From assembly GCA_902579605.1 (NCBI GenBank), contig CACHHD010000005.1, forward strand, positions 1-56,401: 56,401 nucleotides of DNA, read 5' to 3'. Position numbers and translations under genes: made by a program. This stretch comes from an uncultured Pelagibacteraceae bacterium (GTDB lineage Bacteria; Pseudomonadota; Alphaproteobacteria; Pelagibacterales; Pelagibacteraceae). Of the stretch, positions 9,283-16,258 are shown piece after piece; position 1 is the first letter of the stretch, and each line of letters begins with the position of its first letter. Below the pieces are notes generated by a model. It was not told where the DNA came from. It saw nothing but the letters and a program-made list of their open reading frames with translations, and searched no databases.

Positions 9283-10222
9283 GTTTGCAATTATTTTAGG
9301 GGAACCTAATAGTATTAACTCAGAAATATTAGCAAAATCAAATGCTCATAAAAGTAAAGCGGTCGTCATAGGAAGCTATAATTTATTGAAATCTCAACTG
9401 AAAATTCTAAAAATTAAGAAAAAATTAAAAAGAATTAAAAGAATAGACGATATAAAAAAATCGGGAGAAATTTTGAATGTTTTGGATATACCTCTTAAAT
9501 TTAAAAATCCTTTTTCTGTCAACCCTGAGAAAAGTTCCTCGTATATAAAAAAATGTTTGATTTTAGGCCATCAATTATGTTTGCGGAAAAAAGTTAAGGG
9601 AATAATAAACTGTGCAATAGATAAAAAAAATTTATTTAAAAATAAAAATATGGGAATTACAGAATATTTGGCAAAAAAAAATAAGGTTTATAAATCTGAG
9701 GTAATGTTAATTTATAATCAAAATATTTCTGTTGTGCCTTTGACAACTCATATTAAAGTAAGAGAAATATCTAAATATCTTAAAAAAAATTTGTTAATCA
9801 AAAAAATTAGGTCATTGCATAAAAACTACTTGAAATACTTCAAAAAAAAACCTCGTATAGCTGTATTAGGGTTAAATCCACATAATTTAGAATTTAAAAA
9901 AAATTCGGAGGAAGTAAAAACTATTTTGCCTGTTATTAGTATTTTAAAAAAAAATTACAAGATTTTTGGACCTTATTCATCTGATACAATTTTTTTAAAA
10001 GACAATTTACAAAATTTTGATGTAATTGTCGGAATGTATCATGATCAAGTTTTGGCACCGTTTAAAGCTTTATTCGGATTCGATGCAGTAAACATAACAC
10101 TAGGTTTGCCTTATATTAGAATGTCACCAGATCACGGTACTGCCAAAGATAAAATTAAATTAAAAGTATCAAATCCACAAAGTCTCAATAGATGTATTGA
10201 TGTAATGTCTAGACTAACTTAA
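9275..10222 (+). CDS. pdxA: 4-hydroxythreonine-4-phosphate dehydrogenase (divergent PdxA)
   Basis: PdxA oxidises 4-phosphohydroxy-threonine in pyridoxal-phosphate synthesis. The 315-residue protein keeps the three expected metal histidine contexts: TTHIKV, YHDQVLAPFKALFG and the MSPDHGTAKDK region, with NITLGLPYIR between. Other conserved parts are altered: the opening loop reads GEPNSINSEI instead of the usual GDPAGIGPE-like loop, and the NPHAGE-like segment reads NPHNLEFKKNSEE. It sits in the conserved surA-pdxA-rsmA order. Family placement is firm; unchanged activity is less certain. Confidence 0.88.
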   Translation: MIKFAIILGEPNSINSEILAKSNAHKSKAVVIGSYNLLKSQLKILKIKKKLKRIKRIDDIKKSGEILNVLDIPLKFKNPFSVNPEKSSSYIKKCLILGHQLCLRKKVKGIINCAIDKKNLFKNKNMGITEYLAKKNKVYKSEVMLIYNQNISVVPLTTHIKVREISKYLKKNLLIKKIRSLHKNYLKYFKKKPRIAVLGLNPHNLEFKKNSEEVKTILPVISILKKNYKIFGPYSSDTIFLKDNLQNFDVIVGMYHDQVLAPFKALFGFDAVNITLGLPYIRMSPDHGTAKDKIKLKVSNPQSLNRCIDVMSRLT

Positions 10223-11016
10223 TGAAATTTAAAAAATCTTTAGGTCAAAATCTTTTAATAGATAAAAACATATTAAAAAAAATACTTTCGCTAACCTCAT
10301 TTAAAAATAAAAATATTTTAGAAATTGGAGCTGGCACTGGTAATTTAAGTTCTGAAATTTTAAAACAAGAACCCAAAAAATTAACTTGCATAGAAAAGGA
10401 TAAAATTTTTTTTAACAACTTGAAAGTTCTTTTTGAAAACCAAAAAAATTTATTGATAGTGAATGGAGATATATTAAGTTTAAAATTGGAAAAAATGATA
10501 TCAGATGGAACAATTATAATCGGAAATTTACCCTACAATATTTCAACTCAAATTTTAATAAAATTTATAAGATTTCACCCTTGGCCTCCAAAATTTAAAA
10601 AATTAATTTTTATGTTTCAAAAGGAGGTTGGAGAAAAAATAATTGCTAGCTTAGGTAATCGTAATTACTCAAGATTATCGATAATAACTAAATCTAGATT
10701 AAAAATATTAAATTATTTTTACGTATCTAAAAATTGTTTTTTTCCTAAGCCAAAGGTGGACTCGATTGTTATTGAATTTCAACCGATTATTAGAAAGGAT
10801 GCAAGTTTTGAGTCAATAAAATCACTTGAGTATATAACGAATGTTTTTTTTTCTAATAAAAGAAAGATGATTAATAAAACTTTCAAAAAGCTAAGGATTG
10901 ATAGTGATAAATTTTTGAAAAATCAAAACATAGATATGACTTTAAGACCAGAAAACCTTAGTGAAGAATTATTTTATAAAATAACCCAAGTCTACGAAAA
11001 AATAAAAATTAAATAA
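10222..11016 (+). CDS. rsmA: 16S rRNA dimethyladenosine transferase (KsgA)
   Basis: Dimethylates two adjacent adenines in the 3' hairpin of 16S rRNA during late 30S maturation, using S-adenosylmethionine. The 264-residue protein starts KKSLGQNLLID, has the SAM-binding ILEIGAGTGNLS motif, and the catalytic NLPYNIST motif near residue 97. It begins on the last base of the pdxA stop (TAATG). Its 3' end overlaps the convergent gmk stop by 8 bases. Confidence 0.96.
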   Translation: MKFKKSLGQNLLIDKNILKKILSLTSFKNKNILEIGAGTGNLSSEILKQEPKKLTCIEKDKIFFNNLKVLFENQKNLLIVNGDILSLKLEKMISDGTIIIGNLPYNISTQILIKFIRFHPWPPKFKKLIFMFQKEVGEKIIASLGNRNYSRLSIITKSRLKILNYFYVSKNCFFPKPKVDSIVIEFQPIIRKDASFESIKSLEYITNVFFSNKRKMINKTFKKLRIDSDKFLKNQNIDMTLRPENLSEELFYKITQVYEKIKIK

Positions 11017-11584
11017 AAGACATTTTATTCTTTTTATAGCTCTGAATAATTTTTTCAATTTGGCCAAAGCAGCTTTCCAAGTCATTATTAATCACAACAT
11101 AATCATAATCAAACCAATGCTGTACATCGTTTTCATACTGTTTTAGTCTTTTTTTTACTATTTCTTCATTGTCTTGATTTCTGTTTATTAATCTTTTTTT
11201 AAGTTCTGATTTATCTGGAGGTAAAATAAATATTCTAATCAAATTTAATTCTTTGTACTCTGACAACTTTTTTGTACCTTGCCAATCTATATCGAAAACA
11301 ACATCATAATTTTCTCGATGTAGTTTGTTTACAGACTCTTTAGATGTTCCATAATAGTTATCAAATATTTTAGCATGCTCATAAAAATTATTGTCTTTTA
11401 TAAGCTTTTCAAATTTATCTTTGTTAACAAAATGATAATCAACCCCATCTATTTCATTTGGTCTAGGTTTTCTAGTAGTGTGAGAAATGGAAATTTTAAT
11501 GTTAGGATATTTTTGACTTAGTTTTTTCGTAATTGTTGTTTTCCCAGCACCTGATGGTGAAGACAATACTATGTTGAATCCCAA
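11009..11584 (-). CDS. gmk: Guanylate kinase
   Basis: Phosphorylates GMP to GDP, linking guaA/guaB output to GTP. The 191-residue protein opens with the P-loop SSPSGAGKTT at about residue 8 and shows SHTTRKPRPNEIDGVDYHF (GMP binding) and the lid segment KKRLINRNQD. No ATG lies upstream before an in-frame stop. The start is TTG at 11584, supported by an AAGGGA ribosome-binding site 6 bases upstream and by the normal P-loop position. Last gene of the fabD-fabG-acpP-gmk cluster. Confidence 0.95.
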   Translation of the reverse strand: MGFNIVLSSPSGAGKTTITKKLSQKYPNIKISISHTTRKPRPNEIDGVDYHFVNKDKFEKLIKDNNFYEHAKIFDNYYGTSKESVNKLHRENYDVVFDIDWQGTKKLSEYKELNLIRIFILPPDKSELKKRLINRNQDNEEIVKKRLKQYENDVQHWFDYDYVVINNDLESCFGQIEKIIQSYKKNKMSFI

Positions 11585-11600
11585 AACTAATCCCTTTTAC

Positions 11601-11843
11601 TTATTGAGCAGATTTACTCTCAATAAACTTTATTGCATCACCTACTGTTAATATTTTTTCAGCTTCACTATCAGAAATTTCTGAACCAAATTCCTCTTCA
11701 AAGGCCATTACTAATTCCACAGTGTCTAAGCTGTCCGCTCCAAGATCGTCAATGAAGCTAGCTTCGTCTACAACTTTTTCTTCTTCGACACCGAGATGAT
11801 CTGCAACTATTTTTTTTACTTTTGAACCAATTTCTTTTGACAT
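11601..11843 (-). CDS. acpP: Acyl carrier protein
   Basis: Carries growing acyl chains on a phosphopantetheine arm attached to Ser of the DSL motif, seen in [19 protein letters not shown] (Ser about residue 37). At 80 residues and strongly acidic it is a standard type II ACP. AAGGA lies 7 bases before the ATG. It sits between fabG and gmk; a promoter-like sequence in the fabG-acpP gap suggests extra transcription beyond read-through. Confidence 0.97.
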   Translation of the reverse strand: MSKEIGSKVKKIVADHLGVEEEKVVDEASFIDDLGADSLDTVELVMAFEEEFGSEISDSEAEKILTVGDAIKFIESKSAQ

Positions 11844-11863
11844 GAATTTTCCTTATTTTAGTT

Positions 11864-11893
11864 AATATAATCTTACTAAGATTATTAATACAA
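11864..11893 (-). promoter_or_regulatory. Candidate acpP promoter with overlapping inverted repeat
   Basis: On the minus strand TTGTAT (11893-11888) and TATATT (11869-11864) are 18 bases apart, placing transcription start about 14 bases before acpP. The spacer contains a 7-base inverted repeat (ATAATCT / AGATTAT). The -35 match is weak. The repeat has no T-run after it, so it is unlikely to be a terminator. Confidence 0.35.
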
Positions 11894-11897
11894 ATTG

Positions 11898-12632
11898 TCA
11901 AGCCATATACATTCCGCCGTTTACATGAATTGTTTCCCCTGTAATATAAGAAGCCTCATCAGAACTTAAAAAAGCTACACAATTAGACACGTCTTCTCCT
12001 GAACCCATTTTACCTATCGGAATTTTAGATAGAAGTATAGACCTTATCTTTTCAGGAATGTTTTTGGTCATGTCTGAAATAATGAATCCAGGTGAAACAC
12101 AATTTACTGTTATATTTTTCTTTGCATATTCTATCGAAAGACTTTTAGACATACCAATTGTACCTGCTTTCGAAGCAGCGTAGTTTGTTTGTCCTATGTT
12201 TCCAGTATGGCCTACTATTGAAGTTATATTTATTACTCTTCCAGAACTTCTTTTTAACATTTTTTTTATTGCATATTTTGATAGTAAAAATGTTGAGGTC
12301 AAATTCACATCAATCACTTTTTGCCATTCTTCATCTTTCATTCTTAATGATAAACTATCTTTATTTATACCAGCATTATTTACGAGAATATCTAATCCAC
12401 CTAGCTCATCTGAAACCTCTTCTATAAATTTCTCTATATTAGAATGAGATGAAATATCAAATTGTTTAACTTTAATTTTGCTAAAGTCTTTTTTAAGTTT
12501 TTCAAGTTTTTCTGAATTAGTTCCAGTGCCTAAAACTTCTGCATTTAGCGATAAGAATTTTTTTACCAAAGACCCTCCGATGCCTCCTGTAGCACCTGTA
12601 ATTAAAACTTTTTTATCTTTTAAATTAATCAT
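11898..12632 (-). CDS. fabG: 3-oxoacyl-[acyl-carrier-protein] reductase
   Basis: NADPH-dependent reduction of 3-ketoacyl-ACP in fatty-acid elongation. The 244-residue short-chain dehydrogenase shows the cofactor loop TGATGGIG, the NNAG motif, the catalytic Ser-Tyr-Lys set (ITSIVGHTGN, then YAASKAG), and the C-terminal INGGMYMA-type ending (VNGGMYMA). It lies two bases after fabD in a conserved fab cluster, which supports FabG over other short-chain dehydrogenases. Confidence 0.96.
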   Translation of the reverse strand: MINLKDKKVLITGATGGIGGSLVKKFLSLNAEVLGTGTNSEKLEKLKKDFSKIKVKQFDISSHSNIEKFIEEVSDELGGLDILVNNAGINKDSLSLRMKDEEWQKVIDVNLTSTFLLSKYAIKKMLKRSSGRVINITSIVGHTGNIGQTNYAASKAGTIGMSKSLSIEYAKKNITVNCVSPGFIISDMTKNIPEKIRSILLSKIPIGKMGSGEDVSNCVAFLSSDEASYITGETIHVNGGMYMA

Positions 12633-12634
12633 TC

Positions 12635-13555
12635 TTAATTTTTTATATCATCAATTTTAGTTATACTTCTAGTAAATACTTTTTCGTTTGTTCTTTTTAC
12701 TAACCCACTTAATACCTTTCCTGGTCCAATTTCAATAAAATCATTAATACCATTTTTAATCATGTATTCTACGCTTTCTCTCCATCTTACTTGAGAAAAT
12801 ATTTGTTTATATAATAAATCTTTTATGTCATCACTTTCTTCTGCTGGAAGAGCTGTAACATTGCTTATAAGTTTAAGGTCAAGGTTTTTGAAATGTGTCT
12901 TTTTTAGAAGTGACTTCATTCCCTCTGCAGCTGGTTTCATTAGTGAGCAATGGAATGGAGCACTAACAGGTAAAAATATAGATCTTTTTTTTTTAGTTTT
13001 TAAATCTTTACTAAAAGTAATTAATTTTTCTTTATTTCCACTTAAGATTATCTGTCCTGGAGAATTATCATTAGCGATTTCACAGATACCTTTTATTTTA
13101 TCAAATTCTTTAATTAAGGATTTTAACTCATTACTATCCACGCCCATGACGGCTAACATTGCACCCACGCCTTCTGGGACAGCTGCTTGCATTAGTTTTC
13201 CTCTTTCATGCACAAGTATTGCACCATCCTCTAAACTTAAGGACCCTGAAGCTACAAGTGCGCTATATTCTCCTAAAGAGTGACCAGCAATATATTTTAT
13301 TTTAGATAGATCAAAATTAAATTCTTGTTTCATTACACTAAATATAGCAAAACTTGTAATTAAAATCGCAGGCTGTGTAATTTCTGTTTTTTTAAGTTCG
13401 TCATCAGATCCGTTCAAAATTACTTTCGACAAATTAAATTTAAGGGCTGTGTCTGCCCTATCAAATATTTCCCTAGCTATCTTAAAATTACTGTAGAATT
13501 CATTAGCCATTCCTGTTTTTTGAGAACCTTGTCCTGGAAATAAAATTGCTTTCAT
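12635..13555 (-). CDS. fabD: Malonyl-CoA:ACP transacylase
   Basis: Loads malonate onto ACP. The 306-residue protein has the N-terminal FPGQGSQ motif, the nucleophile elbow GHSLGEYSAL (Ser near residue 92), and a catalytic His in PVSAPFHCSLM. It is first gene of the fabD-fabG-acpP-gmk cluster and divergent from rpsF across an 86-base promoter region. Confidence 0.97.
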   Translation of the reverse strand: MKAILFPGQGSQKTGMANEFYSNFKIAREIFDRADTALKFNLSKVILNGSDDELKKTEITQPAILITSFAIFSVMKQEFNFDLSKIKYIAGHSLGEYSALVASGSLSLEDGAILVHERGKLMQAAVPEGVGAMLAVMGVDSNELKSLIKEFDKIKGICEIANDNSPGQIILSGNKEKLITFSKDLKTKKKRSIFLPVSAPFHCSLMKPAAEGMKSLLKKTHFKNLDLKLISNVTALPAEESDDIKDLLYKQIFSQVRWRESVEYMIKNGINDFIEIGPGKVLSGLVKRTNEKVFTRSITKIDDIKN

Positions 13556-13585
13556 TTTAATTGCTATACATGCTTATAATTAATG

Positions 13586-13614
13586 TTGAAATGACTTTTT
13601 TATAATAGTATAAA
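13586..13614 (+). promoter_or_regulatory. Probable sigma-70 promoter for rpsF-rpsR-rplI
   Basis: TTGAAA (13586-13591) and TATAAA (13609-13614) have an ideal 17-base spacer and lie 27 bases before the rpsF ATG. The resulting leader of about 20 bases is too short for the S6:S18 autoregulatory RNA known upstream of rpsF in many bacteria. Confidence 0.6.
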
Positions 13615-13641
13615 ACTCGCTTAATATTAATACAAATAATT

Positions 13642-13968
13642 ATGAATTTCTACGAACATACTTTAATAGCCAAGCAAAATCTGTCACAAAAAGACGTGGA
13701 TAGTATTGAAAAAAAATATGAGGATATAATAAACAAAAATTCGGGCAAAGTCCTTAAAATTGAAAAATGGGGATTATTGAACTTTAAAAGAAAAATTAAG
13801 AATTATACTAAGGGTTATTATCTTCATTTTAAATTAGAAGGAGAACCATCAACACTTGAAGAAATTAAATCTAAAACTAAATTAGACAATAATATAGTAA
13901 GATTTTTAACAGTAAAATACAAGGAACTAGATTTGAAAACTGAATATTTTTCAAAAAATAAAAACTAA
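13642..13968 (+). CDS. rpsF: 30S ribosomal protein S6
   Basis: Component of the 30S platform that binds with S18. The 108-residue protein shows the S6 pattern: YEHTLIAKQNLSQKDVD at the start, then KIEKWGLLNFKRKIKNYTKGYYLHF, followed by an Asp/Asn-rich region and VRFLTVKY. The stop overlaps the rpsR start by one base (TAATG). Confidence 0.97.
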   Translation: MNFYEHTLIAKQNLSQKDVDSIEKKYEDIINKNSGKVLKIEKWGLLNFKRKIKNYTKGYYLHFKLEGEPSTLEEIKSKTKLDNNIVRFLTVKYKELDLKTEYFSKNKN

Positions 13969-14237
13969 TGAAAAAAAGAAAAAATAATTTTAAGAACTCT
14001 CGAAACTCACTAAATAAATTAAGTTTGTTTCAAAAAAGTGATTCTAGGTTTTCTAGAAAATGTCCTTTTTCAGTTAAGAACGCACCAATTATAGATTATA
14101 AAAATATTACTTTATTACAAAAATATATAACGGAAACTAATAAGATAATTACATCAAAAATAAGCAATGTATCTTTAGGAAAACAAAAAAAATTGGCGAG
14201 AGAAATAAAAAAAGCCCAAATCTTGGGAATAATTTAA
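13968..14237 (+). CDS. rpsR: 30S ribosomal protein S18
   Basis: Small 30S protein, partner of S6. The 89-residue protein has a basic Asn/Ser-rich N-terminal extension, then the core with IDYKNITLLQKYITETNKI and the C-terminal QKKLAREIKKAQILGII. The first cysteine of zinc-type S18 is retained as RKCPF, but no full zinc set is visible. Six bases separate it from rplI. Confidence 0.96.
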   Translation: MKKRKNNFKNSRNSLNKLSLFQKSDSRFSRKCPFSVKNAPIIDYKNITLLQKYITETNKIITSKISNVSLGKQKKLAREIKKAQILGII

Positions 14238-14243
14238 AAAAAA

Positions 14244-14708
14244 ATGCAAGTCATTCTATTAGAAAATATATCAAAACTAGGAAAAATTGGTGATCTAGTT
14301 AAAGTAAAAAATGGTTACGCGAGAAACTATTTATTAAGACAAAATAAAGCATTAAGAGCCAACAAAGAAAATATAGAATTAGTGAATAAAAATAAGTCTG
14401 AATTAACAAAAAAAAATGCTGAGATAAAAAATAAATTTATAGAAAAAGCAAATAAAATAAAAAATAAAAAAATTAAGGTTTATAAAGCAATTAAAGAAAA
14501 TGGTGATTTATATGCCTCAATAAAACCAAAAGAAATTTCTAAAATTATTTTGGATGAACTTAAAGCTGAAATAGGACCTTCAGAAATTATAATAAAAAAA
14601 GACATAAATAAGATTGGTCAGTTTGAAGTAAATATTGTTCTTCATTCAGAGGTTCAAACAAACATATTTCTGATAGTTGAAAAACTAGATAAATTACAGA
14701 ATAAATAA
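14244..14708 (+). CDS. rplI: 50S ribosomal protein L9
   Basis: Binds 23S rRNA near the L1 stalk. The 154-residue protein has the diagnostic N-terminal domain (MQVILLENISKLGKIGDLVKVKNGYARNYL is the region, residues 1-30), a long Lys-rich connecting helix, and the C-terminal domain with GDLYASIKPKEIS. Third gene of the S6-S18-L9 operon; dnaB follows 71 bases downstream. Confidence 0.97.
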   Translation: MQVILLENISKLGKIGDLVKVKNGYARNYLLRQNKALRANKENIELVNKNKSELTKKNAEIKNKFIEKANKIKNKKIKVYKAIKENGDLYASIKPKEISKIILDELKAEIGPSEIIIKKDINKIGQFEVNIVLHSEVQTNIFLIVEKLDKLQNK

Positions 14709-14779
14709 TCTTCCACAGGTTGAAAAAAAGGTGTGTAACTTAAAGTTTAAAAAACTTTATTATAGATTAGAATAAATAC

Positions 14780-16204
14780 ATGGAAAAACTTGAATTAGCA
14801 CAAAATCAAAAACAAAATAATGAAATTCCGTCTAATATAGAAGCTGAACAACATTTACTCGGTTCAGTTTTAGTAAATAACGATATTATAGACGAAATAG
14901 CTAATACTATAAATTCAGAAAAATTTTACGATCCAATTCATATAAAAATTTATGAAGTTATTGAAAATTTGAATAGTAAAGGAATGATAGCTAACCCGAT
15001 TACACTTAAAAATTACTTTGAAAAGAATCAAGGGCTTGATGAGGTGGGAGGGGTAGATTATCTTGTCAAATTAACTAGATTTTCTTCTTCAGTTAAACAA
15101 GCAATTGATTATGCTAAAATAGTACATGAAAATTATGTTAAAAGAGAACTTGTCAAAATTTCACAGCTTATTAAAGATGATACATTAAATATCGATGAGG
15201 ATAAATCTTCTGACACAATAATAGAAGATGCAGAAAAACTTCTTTTTGACCTTGCCGAAAGAGGCTCTTTTTCGCAATCTTTCATTAAGTTCAATTTAGC
15301 TCTTGATCAATCAATTAGTATGGCTGAGCAAGCAATGAAAAATGAACAAGGTATCGTAGGAGTCCCAACGGGCTTAACAGATTTAGATGAAAAATTGGGT
15401 GGATTACATAAATCAGATTTGGTTATAATTGCTGGTAGACCTTCAATGGGTAAAACTGCCTTAGCGACAAACATTGCTTACCACGCAGCAAAAGATATTC
15501 AAACTAAAGGAAAAAAATCTGCGGTAGCTTTTTTTTCTTTGGAAATGTCTTCAGAACAACTTTCAACAAGAATTTTATCAGAACAATCTAGAATAAAGTC
15601 AAATGATATAAGAAGAGGAAAAGCAACTGAGGAAGAGCTAGGACGTTACATTGAAACTTCAAGAGATATTTATGAACTTCCATTATACATAGATGAAACG
15701 CCTGCAATTACAATTTCAACTTTGAGTAACAGAGCGAGGAGAATTAAAAGACTTTTTGGATTAGATTTAATTGTAGTTGATTATATACAATTGATGAGGA
15801 CTAATTCAAAAAGAAATGATGGTAGAGTTCAAGAAATATCTGAAATAACGCAAGGATTAAAAGCTTTAGCAAAAGAACTTGGAGTTCCCGTGTTAGCATT
15901 ATCTCAATTATCTAGAGCAGTAGAACAAAGAGATGATAAAAAACCACAATTATCCGATTTGAGGGAGTCTGGATCAATAGAGCAAGATGCAGATGTAGTA
16001 TTATTTGTATTTAGGCAAGAGTATTACGAAGAAAAAAAACAACCAAAACTAGGATCTATTGAGTATGCAGAATGGCAATCTAAAATGAGTGATATTGCTG
16101 GCTTAGCAGAAATATTAATAGGCAAACAAAGACACGGTCCAACTGGAAATATTCAAGTAGAATTTGAGGGAATGTACACAAAATTCAAAGATTTGAAATC
16201 ATAA
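14780..16204 (+). CDS. dnaB: Replicative DNA helicase
   Basis: Hexameric fork helicase. The 474-residue protein has the N-terminal helical domain (IPSNIEAEQHLLGSVLVN), a linker, and the RecA-like motor with Walker A AGRPSMGKTA, Walker B LDLIVVDYIQLM, and ALSQLSRAVEQR with DLRESGSIEQDADVV. It follows rplI, the common bacterial order. The alr and radA genes often found after dnaB in alphaproteobacteria are absent here; an RND exporter comes next. Confidence 0.97.
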   Translation: MEKLELAQNQKQNNEIPSNIEAEQHLLGSVLVNNDIIDEIANTINSEKFYDPIHIKIYEVIENLNSKGMIANPITLKNYFEKNQGLDEVGGVDYLVKLTRFSSSVKQAIDYAKIVHENYVKRELVKISQLIKDDTLNIDEDKSSDTIIEDAEKLLFDLAERGSFSQSFIKFNLALDQSISMAEQAMKNEQGIVGVPTGLTDLDEKLGGLHKSDLVIIAGRPSMGKTALATNIAYHAAKDIQTKGKKSAVAFFSLEMSSEQLSTRILSEQSRIKSNDIRRGKATEEELGRYIETSRDIYELPLYIDETPAITISTLSNRARRIKRLFGLDLIVVDYIQLMRTNSKRNDGRVQEISEITQGLKALAKELGVPVLALSQLSRAVEQRDDKKPQLSDLRESGSIEQDADVVLFVFRQEYYEEKKQPKLGSIEYAEWQSKMSDIAGLAEILIGKQRHGPTGNIQVEFEGMYTKFKDLKS

Positions 16205-16228
16205 ATGAAATAACATTTTTCATTTTTT
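16203..16228 (+). terminator. AT-rich hairpin after dnaB
   Basis: An 8-base inverted repeat (AAATGAAA at 16203-16210, TTTCATTT at 16218-16225) starts in the dnaB stop codon and runs into a short T-run. The stem is all weak pairs except one G-C, so efficiency is doubtful. Confidence 0.4.
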
Positions 16229-16258
16229 CCAATTTTAAGATATATCATTTACTTATCT

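Noticed and set aside
12158-13283. Several plus-strand frames of 60-152 codons opposite fabG and fabD
   Set aside because: They are antisense to conserved genes and have no recognisable domain or ribosome-binding site; AT-rich codon bias creates such open frames.
13615-13641. S6:S18-binding autoregulatory leader before rpsF
   Set aside because: The predicted leader is about 20 bases, with no room for the known structure.
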